From the NCBI RefSeq assembly GCF_945859705.1, contig NC_079134.1:155903718-155967717 (forward strand): 64,000 nucleotides of DNA, in the 5' to 3' direction. The notes below the pieces were generated by a model that saw nothing but the letters and a program-made list of their open reading frames with translations, did no database searches and was not told the origin of the DNA. Both the position numbers and the translations under genes were made by a program. Source of the DNA: Episyrphus balteatus (lineage: Eukaryota > Arthropoda > Insecta > Diptera > Syrphidae). Below, piece after piece: positions 1 through 12,113 of the stretch (position 1 is the first letter of the stretch; every line of letters begins with the position of its first letter).

Positions 1-1399
1 AAGATGAGATAAGCAGGGGCTAACTGATGACGACAACGCATCAGTAAGTTGGTCGAATTTCATATGAAAAGCATCCGATGAATTGATTGAATCTCAATCG
101 GATTTCGCAGCGAACAATGATGCGTAGAGCGGAGCGCATACAAAACAAGAACGAAACGTTACACTGGATCCGTTCATCGGGAACATGAACACGAAAACGA
201 CGAGACAAACAACAACAACTGTTACACTCCCACACATAAATCTAAAGCAATCTTCAAAGGCTTTTCTCTTTCATCAAAAATCAATTATTATCAACAAGGG
301 AACACGTAGGCTAAAGGCGGGAAGGGAATAGTATAAACTTTGCACAATTGTGAATCAATCCCAGAGTGATTCCCAGTTGTGCAAGTCATAGCAACCAAAT
401 CGCATTCCCATAGTCATCAAATCAACAAGCAACAGCAGCAAGCAGCTCACAGAGCTGCATCACCCTCTTTTCTGTACTCCTATCAACTGAAAACTGGGTG
501 ACTCTCTCAGAATATATGCGTTGGAATTGTAGGGGATTGTAGAATATGCAACTCGTTCGCTCCCATTCAGCGCATTCACTTAACCCATTCATCCATTTCG
601 TTTTTCTCCATCATCGTAAAATCCCTCCACGAAAATATATCAACGTAACATAACATACAATCCCGACCAAGCCTTGATCGTTGGTTGTTGTCAATTTTGC
701 ACAATATGCGACAGTAATGCGATAAAATACAGGGGCGCATTTGTTTTGACTTTAAGCGCAAGTGATAGTAAAACAGGGTGCTGCTGCTGAGATATCGTAA
801 ACAATATATCTTTGCCTAGATAGAACTCTTGTGATTCTTGTATTTAATTATATTTTCATGGAACAAATTTGAGGAACATAGTTGTTGTACAGTGGATCGA
901 AAAGCTATATCAGGTTATGAATGACAATTGACAAAAAAAAAAAAAAAAAACAATAAACCAACAAAAAACTTAAAAAAATACGCATACACCACAGTGACCA
1001 CTAAAATTGAATCTCCAAAGTTTAGTATTTCTTTGTCATTTAAAGTGCATTTTTTTTTTTTTGCTTTTTCACCGAGAATAAGAGAATATGGAATGGTGAA
1101 AGAAAGTATTGTAGAGATAAAAACTGCATTCAACTATTCAAGGTCTTTCAAGTCGAATTTTGTGTTAGAAACTTTTTATCTATAAATTTTGTGTTTAAAT
1201 ACTAATTTTAGGAAAAACTATTCGGATTGAGGTCAAAATTCTGGTTTTTATAACTTTTCAAAAAAATAAAAAAGGGTTGGAAAAATATTAAAAGCGTACG
1301 CTCCATTTTTCAACACAGTTTTATTTTTTTGCAAAATTTTGTAAAAATCATCTTTCTTCACTTTCTTTGTCAATTTCTATTATATTCATTTTTTTTTAA
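1..1399. other. AT-rich non-coding stretch, no gene seen
   Basis: No reading frame here looks like a gene; the short open frames come from homopolymer runs (an A run near 931-950 and a T run near 1047-1062). The first 800 bases are more complex in composition than what follows and could be intronic or intergenic host DNA, but I see no splice-framed coding segment and no recognisable transposon end. Confidence 0.5.
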
Positions 1400-1998
1400 T
1401 TGAAAACTTCTTTAGTATCGTAGTGATTTGAAACAAGATGAAACGAAAAAGCGACACGAAAAATCAATTGATCATAACTTTTTTGTTTTAATAGATAAAT
1501 GAATGAAATTTATACTGTAGATAGGTATAATTAAATAAATTATGATTGTGCAAAATTTCAATTAATTTCATATTCAAAATTCTGAGATAACGGTGAAAAG
1601 ATATTCTTTTTCTAAACACGTTATATCTTTTGATCTAGAGCACATAACAAATTTATTTAACTTTAATACATGCTGATAAAATTACCTTTCATTTAATATA
1701 TCACACATAACGGTACGTGCTCTACAAGTTGTATAAACTTTAATTGAAAAACTTGAAAAATACCTAAAAACACCTGCCGATGACCAGCCACCAGTTTGAA
1801 ATTTCGACATGGTTGGCTTTAAAAAATTCTTACTTTTTTTGTAGACATGGTAGAAATATGATTGAAGCGTCATATAAAAGGTGAAATAATAAGCTTTCAG
1901 ATGATATAAAATTTATTATAGGTTGTCATATAAAAAATATGGATTTAAAGGTGATGGAATAAAAAACAGATAGATTTTTTAAGGTTAAGGTTTCACTT
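1400..1998. mobile_element. R-family element, copy R1 (non-autonomous, degenerate ends)
   Basis: Same sequence as 44825-45639 and 58199-58974: it begins with AAAACTTCTTTAGTATCGTA and ends with AAGGTTTCAC. In the better copies the ends form the inverted pair TTGAAGTGAAAACTT / AAGTTTTCACTTCAA; both ends are eroded here. There is no coding capacity. The body is homologous, in reverse complement, to the core of the H-family elements (for example 12350-12960), including the words around GTTTGAAATTTCGACATGGT. Superfamily not assigned. Confidence 0.6.
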
Positions 1999-3328
1999 TT
2001 ACCACGTGTGAATTGCACACATGATTTTTTTTTTTTTTATAGATCAATAAATTTGAAAATATTAAGAAAAAGTTTGAAATATTAAAGATTTTCGAAAAAT
2101 AATTAAATATTAGGTACCAATTTATGAAATAAAAATGAATATTCAATAAAATTGAATAAACAAATATTTTGTAGAACACAACATCGTTTCTAATCAGTTT
2201 TCGGTGGTTAATAGATATGAGTTGTAAAAAAGACAGTCTATGCATCTTGAACATCTAACATTATTTAGAAAAGTACATTCTAAAAAAAGGTACAATTTTG
2301 AAAGCCAGAATTTTGATTTCCTCCCAAACTATTCCTTTAAATGTTTATTAAAAGAAAAAGTATATTAAAAGAAAAATTTACATCAGGAACCCCAGTCTTT
2401 TAAAATCGAACAAAATAAGAGTGTTTTTTCCAACATTTTAAAAGGTTTTCGACTTCTTTCAAAAAAGGCATATAAAAAAAAACTGAGTATTGAAATCGAC
2501 CCTAACACACGTATAATGCCATTTTGTTCTCTGTATACCAAAGAATTTTTACAAATTTATTCATGAAAATCGTAAGAGCCGTTTTTTTTTTTAATAAAAG
2601 TTTTCAAATACTTTTAAAAATGTAATGCCATTGTTACTAAAATATTATTTTAAAAAAAATGATTTAAAAAAAATAGTAATCTTTAAAAATATTTGTTTGA
2701 AAATTTTTTGAAAATTTTAATATTAAAAATCCTTAAATGCTCGTTAAAATCAGTTGAACCATACAAAATAAAATCAAGAAAATGGTTCTAGTGTCGCAGC
2801 GACCCTCAATAATGGTTTAATGTAAAATGTAGGTTTTTTTTCCGAAGTCCCTAAATAATTACCAAGTTGGAGCCAAATCGCATCTGTGGTTTTAGCTGTA
2901 TCTTTATTTTGTTTAAAAAAAAAACACTTACATCTACAAGCATAACTTTACAAAATAAAACTGATATGCAAGTCCTATAAAGTTAAAGATTAAACTTCTG
3001 CATGATTGCTTATAGAAGTTTTCCGAATATCTTTGTTTGGTATTCAATTACCTCAAAACCTCTAAAGTCTAAAATAATCTACTATCCTCATGTCGCGATT
3101 TTCAAGGTCCAATTGGGAGGTGCAGGTTCATAAAACTTAAAAAAAATATTTTTGCGTGTTTTAAATACGCGACAAATGGCAAATAAAATTCTACAAAATT
3201 AAAAACAAAAATCAATCAGTCAATCCGTTTTGGACTTCTCCATAGGTAATCGTAATGTTGGTTTTGTTTAAAACCTCTAATTTTTTTTTGACATGAAACC
3301 AATATTTGCCCTATCTGTAGAGCAAGTA
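1999..3328 (+). repeat. Repeat-derived DNA ending in a G-family 3' terminus
   Basis: No gene seen. The last part (about 3240-3328) matches the terminus of other G-family copies: a CCTCTAATTTTTTTTTGACA-like lead, then TTTGCCC...GAGCAAGT, a degenerate form of the perfect hairpin ACTTGCTCTATAGAGCAAGT at 24195-24214. The 5' limit of this copy cannot be placed. Confidence 0.4.
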
Positions 3329-3385
3329 AACCAAACACATTTTTTTTTTAATTTTAATAAATTGCTGCAAAGCTTCCGTGTAAGA

Positions 3386-4170
3386 AATAAAATGCACATC
3401 TTGGTCGTACGAACTTGCTCTAAGAGTTAAAGTTGCTTAAATTTTTAAGACTTTTTATATAGAAATTTGGGAAAAAAAAAATAAAATTCGTTTTTTTTTT
3501 TTTTATAAAATAAAATCTGAAATCAAATTGCCCTCCAAAACAAGTATGCAGTTTTGATTGATATATTAACATGCATTTTTAGAAAAAAAAAATTTCAAAA
3601 TCGTTAGATCCGTTTTTTAAAAAAAAAACTAATTGTTTATAAATAATATTTTGGAAAAAAAGTTTTAAAATAAAATTGGTATGCCATTTTGTACAAATCA
3701 CTAATCAGCATCTAAAAACAAAATTTCAAAAAAATTCAATGACCCGTTTTCGACAAAGTTTCAAAGTTTTTTTTTTTAATCCAAAAATTATTTTTTTTGA
3801 AAATTTTATTTTTGGTTTATATTTAAATTATATATGTAAATGCTTCTTCACAAAAAGTTTCGTTGAAATCGAATAAGCAGTTTCGGAGATAATCGGATTT
3901 GAAAAAAAAACGGTTCTATGGCAGGTACCGTTAATAAATTAAATTTTTTTCATTTGAAGGTAGACCTTAGCTTTAAACTAACATTTGAATTTTTTAAACA
4001 AAATCGTTGGAGGTTGGAGCCGTTTTCGAGATATTTCAATTTTACTAAAATCGGTATATGACAAGTACCGTTATTTTTGGTCCAAAAAATTAATTCCAAA
4101 GTTGGTTAAGGACAATTACGTATACCGTAATAAGAAAACAGTTTGTATGCTCTACTTGGGCGAATCAGCT
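3386..4170 (+). repeat. G-family repeat copy G1 (non-coding, interspersed)
   Basis: Starts with AAAATAAAATGCACATCTTG followed by a GTCGTACGAACTTGC-like block, and contains TTGGTATGCCATTTTGTA. The same ordered words occur at 23555-24214, at 24302-25221 and in reverse complement at 55448-56345, which identifies a dispersed family. It ends near 4170 without the terminal hairpin seen in the copies at 24195 and 25193, so it is probably 3'-truncated. No open frame of substance. Confidence 0.55.
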
Positions 4171-4750
4171 GATGACATTTCATCTAAATAAAATAAACGT
4201 GCTTGACCCAGTTTCACTTTTATTTTACTCCCTAAATTAGGTAGGTATTTAACCAACAAAAAATAAAATAAATTGCCTCAATAATGATATCTAACCCTTA
4301 ACCATTTATCTTTAAAATCTCATTCAATAATCCAATAAACACCACAATAATCTATTATTCAATTATACCTACTATATAATTTGGTCCAACACACAAAACG
4401 CGCCTTACCCAAAATAAAACTTTACAACCCAACCCTGTTAACTGTCCCACTTCACCGCACACTCCAGAAATGATATACATTGTGTGTGTTATTCTCCATT
4501 CAAAATAATAGCACACACAAAAAATTCAAAAAACCCCTACACAGCCTACAAACAAGATATACAAAAAAAACTAACAACAACAACAACAACTATTTTGTAT
4601 AACTACACTATACAATATGACTGTGCCTATATATTTTTAAAGTCAATCGAGTGCGAACCCCACCAAAAATAAGCTTCCTCTTAGCTGCTGCCCCTGCCAC
4701 AATATTATAACAAATAGAAAATAATAAACATACACAAACTATACACAGAG
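4171..4750. other. AT-rich non-coding stretch with a CAA microsatellite
   Basis: No gene seen. Mostly A/C-rich simple sequence, with a short (CAA)n run at about 4573-4591. The short open frame across it has the low-complexity composition expected by chance. Confidence 0.5.
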
Positions 4751-4984
4751 TTGTAGTACACCAAGTTTATGTGTGCACCGCCACTGTCTCCGTAGAGCTT
4801 GACTAACTGAGTTGAACTCTGTCGTCGCCGCCGCTGTTGCTGCTGCTGCCACCGTTTGCGCTTGCGGATCTCTTGTATTCGAATTCAAAATCTAACTAAA
4901 CTCGAGTCTACAAAAAAGTAGCGAATTTTTTTAATTTGAACGACTTTTCAATCTCAAAAAAACCTATATTACTCTCAGTTTAGT

Positions 4985-5045
4985 TGAATTTTTGATTAGA
5001 ATACGATCAGTTGAGAGCAATAACGCTCTAATAGTTAGACGCGCG
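4985..5045 (+). promoter_or_regulatory. Candidate arthropod core promoter (Inr, near-DPE)
   Basis: TCAGTT at 5007-5012 fits the arthropod initiator consensus TCAKTY with A+1 at 5009. AGACG starts at 5037 (+29), one base off the strict +28 position of a downstream promoter element. The surrounding 1 kb has few repeats and higher complexity than its flanks, and a possible splice donor lies downstream at 5856. Inference from motifs only; TCAGTT is short enough to occur by chance. Confidence 0.25.
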
Positions 5046-5855
5046 CTCCATCACTAAATTCCGAAATCCTATAACCTTCTATCAACACGGCTTTGCGTTT
5101 ACTTGATTTCTGTGTTCTGTCATAAGCGAATAGATAGATACAGCAGATAGATACTTTTCGCACTAACAAGTCTCATAGCTGTTAGAACGACTTGCGAGGT
5201 TTTTTTTATATACCAAGTGTGTGTTGAGTGTTGTTAACAGCTGACCCCAACGGCCTTACGTCAAAAAAAAAAAAAAAAAACAGGTAGTTAAGTAACACCT
5301 TGATGATAAACCCTGGCGTCTTGTTGCGCGACTCCTTCCTTTGTGTTAAAAGGTTCTAAAAGAGTATCTTTCTCAAAATCGTGTTTGACACTTTAGATAG
5401 AACCGTGTCTTTATATCTTTTGGGTTTGTTCTGTGTTTGTGAATTTTTTTTCATTTCTAATTTACCGTTGTTGATGTTCTCATCGGAGATATCAGTGTTT
5501 AAGTGTGTTTAAGCTGATAACGGAAATTTAAGTGTTGTCTAAGTTCTTCGCAAAGAGAACAAGAGAAGAAAATAAACAGAGAGAGCTTTGTTGTGAGAGA
5601 TAAGGTTTAGATGTAGGTGTGCTCTCCCGTATCTATCTCGTAATTCAAAGCTTGAAAAGTGGTGCTGATAACGATATCTATACAAAAAAAAATAAGTGGC
5701 AATTAATTCATCCCTAAGGAGTTTTGATAACTCTTTTTTTGTTAAAAGTTTTCTAATTAAAAGGAAAAAAAAAATTACCGGAACCTGGAACGCAACAAAA
5801 AGCAACATTTAGCACAGTAAATGAGGATTATTTCAACAAGGAACACATTTTTAAC
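5009..5855 (+). other. Candidate 5' non-coding exon with a short coding start
   Basis: If the initiator at 5007 is real, the transcript would run through a stretch typical of long insect 5' leaders to an ATG at 5821. The ATG opens 11 complete codons (beginning MRII) and then meets AAC followed by GTATGT at 5856, a plausible splice donor. This would be the first exon of a gene whose remaining exons lie outside the window or were missed. No homology is recognised, an A run lies inside the leader, and upstream ATGs are present. A hypothesis to test, not a called gene. Confidence 0.2.
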
Positions 5856-5862
5856 GTATGTA

Positions 5863-6752
5863 TCATCATTAACTTTATTTATTTCTAATTATACCGACTT
5901 CTCACCTTAAAAGGTGGGAGTAGGTATATTCCTTTTATGCCTTTTCAAACATCATTTAAAATCATTTCAATATCATCAGTAGCACCTTTTGCCTTGGTTT
6001 GAATATTTAATTAATTCAGATTAAGTCCGACAGATAGTCGGTTCGGAATACCTTTAACTAGGTATTAAAACGAAAATTATTTCGTTCGATATGAATCCGA
6101 AAAAAAAAAATAAATAAAAAAGACAAGATAGTATGAAACAAAAACGACAACAGAGAAACATTTGCATATAGTACTATTTTACACGATTTGATTTCGTATC
6201 TAGATATGATTTCCGCTCCTCATTTTTTTTTTCGAATCTCCCTCGATATAAGTGAATTTCTGCAGCAGAATTGTTTGTTAGAAATTCTTTTATATTTTTG
6301 GTTTTGCATAAAATGGGTTTAAACTAATTTTAATAGTTTTTTTTTCGCTTAAACAATAAACAGATTTTAGTTTATGTATGAATTAATAACGTAAAAACTC
6401 TTAAATTTTATAATTTTTTAATGCTGGATTAATGGCCAATTTGAACCAACTTTTTATAAAAATTTCTTTTTGATGAATATTTGTAGTTAAGTAAGCTTAG
6501 AAGTAAGAAGCTAGAGTGTTTTGTACATAAAAGATGGGCATTTTCGCATTAATATAAAAGGGGTTAAAATACCTTGTTGGCACGATGATCGAGTGTCATC
6601 AGCAAGGGAAAAACATTGTTTTCTCTTGGGTTATTTTTAAGCTTTATTTGATAGGTATGTTAATAGGTAACAGAATAGACTTACATGTATGGGAAATTAT
6701 AATTTTAGAACTACGCCATCATATAATCATTACCTAATAACTATATAAATGA
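5863..6752. other. AT-rich non-coding stretch, no feature seen
   Basis: Low-complexity A/T sequence with poly(A) and poly(T) runs. No transposon terminus, RNA gene or coding frame recognised. Confidence 0.5.
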
Positions 6753-6755
6753 TAA

Positions 6756-7380
6756 CACTGGTTAACAAAATTAAACTTTTTTTTTTTTGCCGAAACAAAA
6801 TATACTTTTCTGAAGGTTTTTGGTGTGCTGAACTCGAATCTGAAGTCAAAAAAAATTAATCAGCTCCCGTTTTTGAAATATTACCGTTAGAAAATGCAGT
6901 ACTTCGGAGCTTATTCTTTTATATAAGGAAAATTTTGTGAGCGTATTTAGTAACGGTTTTCATAAGTACTATTTACCACCTTTTTATCTGTTTAAATCTT
7001 TCCGATATCTTTTTTACTGCCTGAGATATCCTAAGTTGTTTGGTATTTTTATAAATTTTATAACGTCATTATTTTCTTTTTGATATATGAAGCCATACCC
7101 ACTTACTTCAGTTTGAGATATCTCGGGCAATATAAAAGATATTGAAAAGATTTAAACAGTTCTTATAGAAACCGTTACTAAATATGCTCAAACAATTTTC
7201 GTTATACAAAATAATAAGGACCGAAGAATTCAAAAAAACGTATTTTTGCATTTTCTAACTGTAATATCTCAAAAACGGGAGCTGATTAGTTGTTTATGAC
7301 TTCGGATTCGAGTTCAGCACACCAAAATCCTTCAGAAAAGTATATTTTTGTTTCGGCAACAAAACCCTTGTAAACCAGTG
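6756..7380. mobile_element. Fold-back DNA element FB-1 with 3-bp TAA target duplication
   Basis: Ends are CACTGGTTAACAAAATT and ...TTGTAAACCAGTG, flanked by TAA at 6753-6755 and 7381-7383. The two halves are inverted copies of each other over most of the length: TATACTTTTCTGAAGG pairs with CCTTCAGAAAAGTATA, and the block around CGGGAGCTGATTA recurs inverted. No coding capacity. Related copies at 18492-18989 and 31056-31358 share ends and the TAA flank. A TAA target fits the TWA preference of PIF/Harbinger, whereas a CACTG start recalls CMC/EnSpm; superfamily left open. Confidence 0.8.
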
Positions 7381-7383
7381 TAA

Positions 7384-9890
7384 TATATGATGACGGAGTT
7401 CTTCATAAAAATCCTATTTTTCAGTTACAGATCACAATTTTTTTTTCTAGAACAAAAAAAAAAAAAAACAAAATTCTCCTGAAAGAACACCACAAACTTA
7501 GTATAAGCAATTTTCTTGTTTATTGATTTTGAAAGGACTGGCATTAGTTTGAAAAAAAAAAAAATAATTTTTTTGAAAAAAAGTCCATGTAAAAAGCGCC
7601 ATAAAATCGTTAAATTTTAATACATCAACAAAATTCTACATTAAATTTTTCCGTGGATAATTGTAATTTTAAGCTACACAAAAAATTTCAGCCCTATCGT
7701 TTAAAAATGTTAGAAAAAAGGGTAAAAACTATCGAAAATAATGGTTCACATTTAGTTTGTAATTTCTGCACCGTACAAAATTTTAAATGATTTTGGGAGA
7801 CTTTTAGTCAATAAAAAAAAAATAATAAAAACAATCCACTGTAACATTATCCCTTAATTGTTTCGCATATAATGGTATTTAAAATACAGAAGAAATACAC
7901 TGTTAGCAACATACCTAATAAAATGACCGTTATGAAGTAATGAAATCCCTCTGGAAATTTGTATTTTTTGCCTTATGAATTCATTTATCAACCGAAGAAA
8001 CTATTTTCAGTGGTCTAAGCCTTAAATGAAGCCTCAAATGCCCCAAGAGAGTCCCGAAACCCATGCCCATTGAACCTACCTCAGTACGAAAACGAAAACT
8101 TTAAACGCTTTTTCCTCAAAACGCCCTTATTTCCGCGCTGTGCAACGTAACTCAAAAACTAATGAAGCTATCGACTTGAAATAAATTGCAAATTACTCTT
8201 TAATTTATTGGCCATTGCATGAACCTAAAAGTTCAACAAAATTTTTACAATAAATATTTTTTTAACAATTTGTTTGTTTGTGTTTTTTCGTTTTTTGGTC
8301 TCTAATTTTTATTTTACACTTTTTTTTACTAAATTTCATGCAATACGTATAAATATATTTTATTGGAAAAAAATTTCTTTTTTGATTATAAATAATTTTC
8401 TGGACCTGGACATTGCACGGCGCAAACTCGAGGCGTCAACTTTAAAGAGCTGTAGAGCCGCCATTTTGTTTTTTTTTTGTACTTCAAAAAAATTGTATCA
8501 ATACTTTATAATGTCAATAATATCACATACTTTCGCAAATTTCAATAAATGCTTTCAGTATATATAGTAAATATTTTTAAAACAATTTTTTTGTTTTTTA
8601 TTTCTCTAAAACGGCTTAAACGATTTTGATTAAATTTGGCATACGTAATATTGAAAAAAATTATAATAAAACTTCATTTTTAGTTTTTCTCAAAAAATCA
8701 AATGACAAAAAAAAATGTATTGTTTAAAAATTGGTTCACCATGTCGGCTCTTCCCGCAAAACAACAAAATTTCTTTAAAATTTAAATGGAGATAGTTCTT
8801 ATAATCTATAAGTTAACTAATATAAAACAAGTTTGAACTCCAATATCAAGTATGTGCGACCCAGTCATGAGTTTAGTATTTTTTGATATTTTTTTAACAT
8901 TGTAAACCATAAGCAAGGCGATAATAATACATACAAAAAAAAAAACAGTTTCGAAAAACAGACTTTTAAGTTTTAGTAAAAATACTGCAACATCTTTATT
9001 GCAATAACTTAAACGAATTTTTGTTAAGAGTAAGTTTAGGGCTCTCTAAAAAAATAGAACTGATGGAGATAATAATCAGGCATCATCATAGGATAGAGAA
9101 TGTGCAGAAAATGGGTCCTCCAAGTCTGTTTCTAAATCAATATCTATCTTGAACTACAGCCTCCTGAACTACTGAAGTGACTTCTTAAGACTTGGTGATT
9201 ATGAGTCTTGTGGCATTCCTTAGAGTAAAAATTAAAATTGTATGTCTAAGACCAAAATTATTTGTTCTTGCCATATAACCGAGTTGAAAAAAAAAATTAA
9301 TATTCTCAAAAACGGCTTTAACGTTTTGGATTAAAATTTGTGTATTCACTCAAATTTTTACGGTACTTGTTGTAGAACTTTATTCTTCATTCATTCTTCA
9401 TATTCTTCTGATATAACGCGGAAACGATTTAACCGATTTCAACGATCAAATTTATACAAAAAGTTCTTACCTACGTAATGTTAAAAATTAATAAAACTTT
9501 CTCAAACTAATTTATAAAAAATTTCAATTCAAACATTTTTTGAAAAAAGGTTCGTGAGATTTTTTGGATTTTTTTTTTTTTTTTATTTATCGATGAACTA
9601 TTTTTTTTTTTTTTAATTTAGTTAAAACAAAAATTGATAATTTTTTGTTAACAATAATGGCTGGCTTCGTTTGAAATTTTATACCATTTAACTTTAAAAA
9701 CAAATTTATTTATTTTTTGTATACCTATACATTTTTTTGTACTTAAACATTCTTACCAATTTTTACAACAGGGGCTATAACGTGCAACATAGTCGTGTAT
9801 TTTGGTTGTGCTTTCAATAAATCAAATTGTTAAAAAATATAATGTTATCTAACATCTTTTTAACTTGGTGAAATTCTCCTTATATTTTGT
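7384..9890. other. Repeat-derived AT-rich DNA, no gene seen
   Basis: Contains worn repeat words: a G-family start in reverse complement at about 8846-8880 (GTGCGACCCAGTCATG), and recurring AAACGGCTT-AAACGATTT phrases at 8610, 9307 and 9425. A short GC-richer island at 8400-8465 shows no coding signal. No element boundaries could be fixed. Confidence 0.4.
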
Positions 9891-11500
9891 TTTAATGATG
9901 TTTATGACAAACGATCACACCGGTGAATTGTTTCAGATACGAGATACACATTCGTAGATAGATACCTATTCCATGGAGAAAGGTCGACCATGATGACGAG
10001 TGACGAGCCCCATTATAACAGCTATATACCCTACTTGCAATCATGGTTACCACTTTAGTTAATACATTTCTGTCAAAAGTTGTCATAATTTTTCACCTTT
10101 GATTTGACAAACTTACATATTTTTCATCAGAACACAATGCAATATTAATTTAATTTTTGTTATCATTTTTGAGGATTTGAGTCTTTGAATAGCTTTCAAG
10201 AATTATGTAACTTAAAACGAAACAAACCAAACACATTCAAATCGTTAATTTTGATCTAGTGGCAATCATACTTGCTATCGTGTCAGCTGAGCTGTATACC
10301 AGTGAATTCCCCTCTGGATGATTAGTTGATTTTAATTTGATATGCGTGGATGGAATTATAATAATTTGCATAGACAATTATGAGTAACGATCATGAACGG
10401 ACGACACGACGACGACCGACGTCAACGTTGACGACAAAATGAACCAATGACTATTTGCCTTATTTCGGAAGCGTTTTAGTCTTAATTTGTTCCATTTTAT
10501 ACTCAACAAGGCAACTCACAATGATACCTTGGTCGTCTTGAATGTCTCTTTAGTCGAATTTAACATTGAAATTTTTGCTACACTTTTTTTGGTCTGAAGA
10601 TTAAATTGGCAAACAGGTCGTTGCGTTGAATTAAATGAAAACAAAGAAAAAAAAAATCACAATCACAGGATGTCAAACATTTTGTAACGGTTTGTTTTAC
10701 ACAAAGGTGGGTGACATAGTTGAATGACTGAATCAGAAAAAAACAAAAAAAAAAAATTAAATAAAGTGGGAACGGTTTTTTTTAGCCAGATATGGAAATA
10801 AAATGATTTTTCTTTGGATGAGGGTTTGGCGACGATTAGGTAAGCACCATTTACCGTTTTATACTTTTTCTCTTCGGTTTGCTTCGAATTTTATTTGACA
10901 TTGACATGGCAATTTGCATATCTCTTAGTACCTACTTATTTTAGATGGTCTTTGTCATTAAAGAATTGTTTTAGCATGCTTTTTTTGGTAGATATTTATT
11001 TAGTGGAAGTGCGTGGTGTTCAAAATGGATGAATATTAAGTCTTTTTTTGTGTAGTATTTTGGTATTCTTATTTTATAGGTGAAGATAAAGATTTGATTT
11101 AATGTGGACAGAAGAGATTATGGAGGTGAATAAATTTAAGAAATTTGCATCAGTAGTTGGAAGAATTTTTGAACTATTTGGTACTTTAAGTTTGTTTGCA
11201 ACATGTTTACAAAACAATTTACGGTAACGGAATTGGACATTTATTAATATCAAAAAAAATTGTCTTTATATTAATAGGATATCTTAATCTACAAAAAACA
11301 TCTTCATGCAAAAATACTTAAATAAAGATTAAAATTAAATGAATAAAAAATTGCTGAAAATTACCAACCATACAACCTATTCTCATAGCTTCCAAATATA
11401 AAAAAATTATATAAAAGTCGTTCGAGTCGTTTTGGAGTTCTTTACGACCACAAAAACAGTTTTACGTAAATAACAGAAACTTCACTACAATAGAAGTATT
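9891..11500. other. Complex-sequence stretch, possible host regulatory DNA
   Basis: Less repetitive than its surroundings. At 10261-10445 there are clustered AT-core motifs (TTAGTTGATT, AATTATAATAATTTGCATAG, CAATTATGAG) followed by a CGACGAC-rich patch with the 12-bp palindrome GTCAACGTTGAC at 10421-10432. This resembles insect enhancer DNA, but no conservation can be shown from one sequence. No coding region seen. Confidence 0.25.
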
Positions 11501-11505
11501 TGGTA

Positions 11506-11697
11506 AAAATTCTGAAAATGGGTCGCTATTCTGTATAATCCAAATTCTGTGTGCCCGAAATTCTATATCTGCATAAAAATTCTGTATGAACATAATTCTG
11601 TTTACTACTATTCTGCTTTTCTATTATTCTGTTTTCTGTATATCAAAAATCTGTAAATCCAAAATTCTGTTTTTCAAAATTCTATAAATTCCAAACC
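11506..11697 (+). repeat. ATTCTGT-rich degenerate tandem repeat
   Basis: The heptamer ATTCTGT or one-base variants occur about a dozen times in roughly 190 bases, at irregular spacings of about 12-20 bases, separated by A/T words such as TATAATCCAA and TATCAAAAA. It behaves like an old minisatellite. No coding or RNA signal. Confidence 0.6.
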
Positions 11698-12113
11698 TCT
11701 ACATTAAAACTCACAGTTATGAAAAGGTTTGGGCCCACTTAGATGGACTTAAAACCTACCCAAGTGTCGTAAAACACCACAACAAATATAACGAAGAAAA
11801 AATAATAAACACCACAACAAAGTTAGCCAAAAATCCATAGTTTAAAAAAAAAATGTGAGCTAGAGGTGCCCAAAATTTTCTTAAAAATATTTGCAACTAA
11901 ATTCTTAGAATTATTTTATTATTTGACTTTTTTGAAAATTTTCGTTTTTTTTTTTAAACGTAATGAAGAAATTTTAGAAAATTTGTGACGACTTCTGAAA
12001 ATCATACTTTATTTCGCATGAATTTTTGAAAACTTCTTTATTAAGTCTTTTATTAAGTTTTTGAAAAATAAATAAAGTAATTTTTTAAAATTCGCGCGAA
12101 TTTTTCCAAAAAT

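Noticed and set aside
915..1185. Opposite-strand open frames of 72 and 85 codons
   Set aside because: Both depend on poly(A)/poly(T) runs encoding lysine or phenylalanine stretches; no domain.
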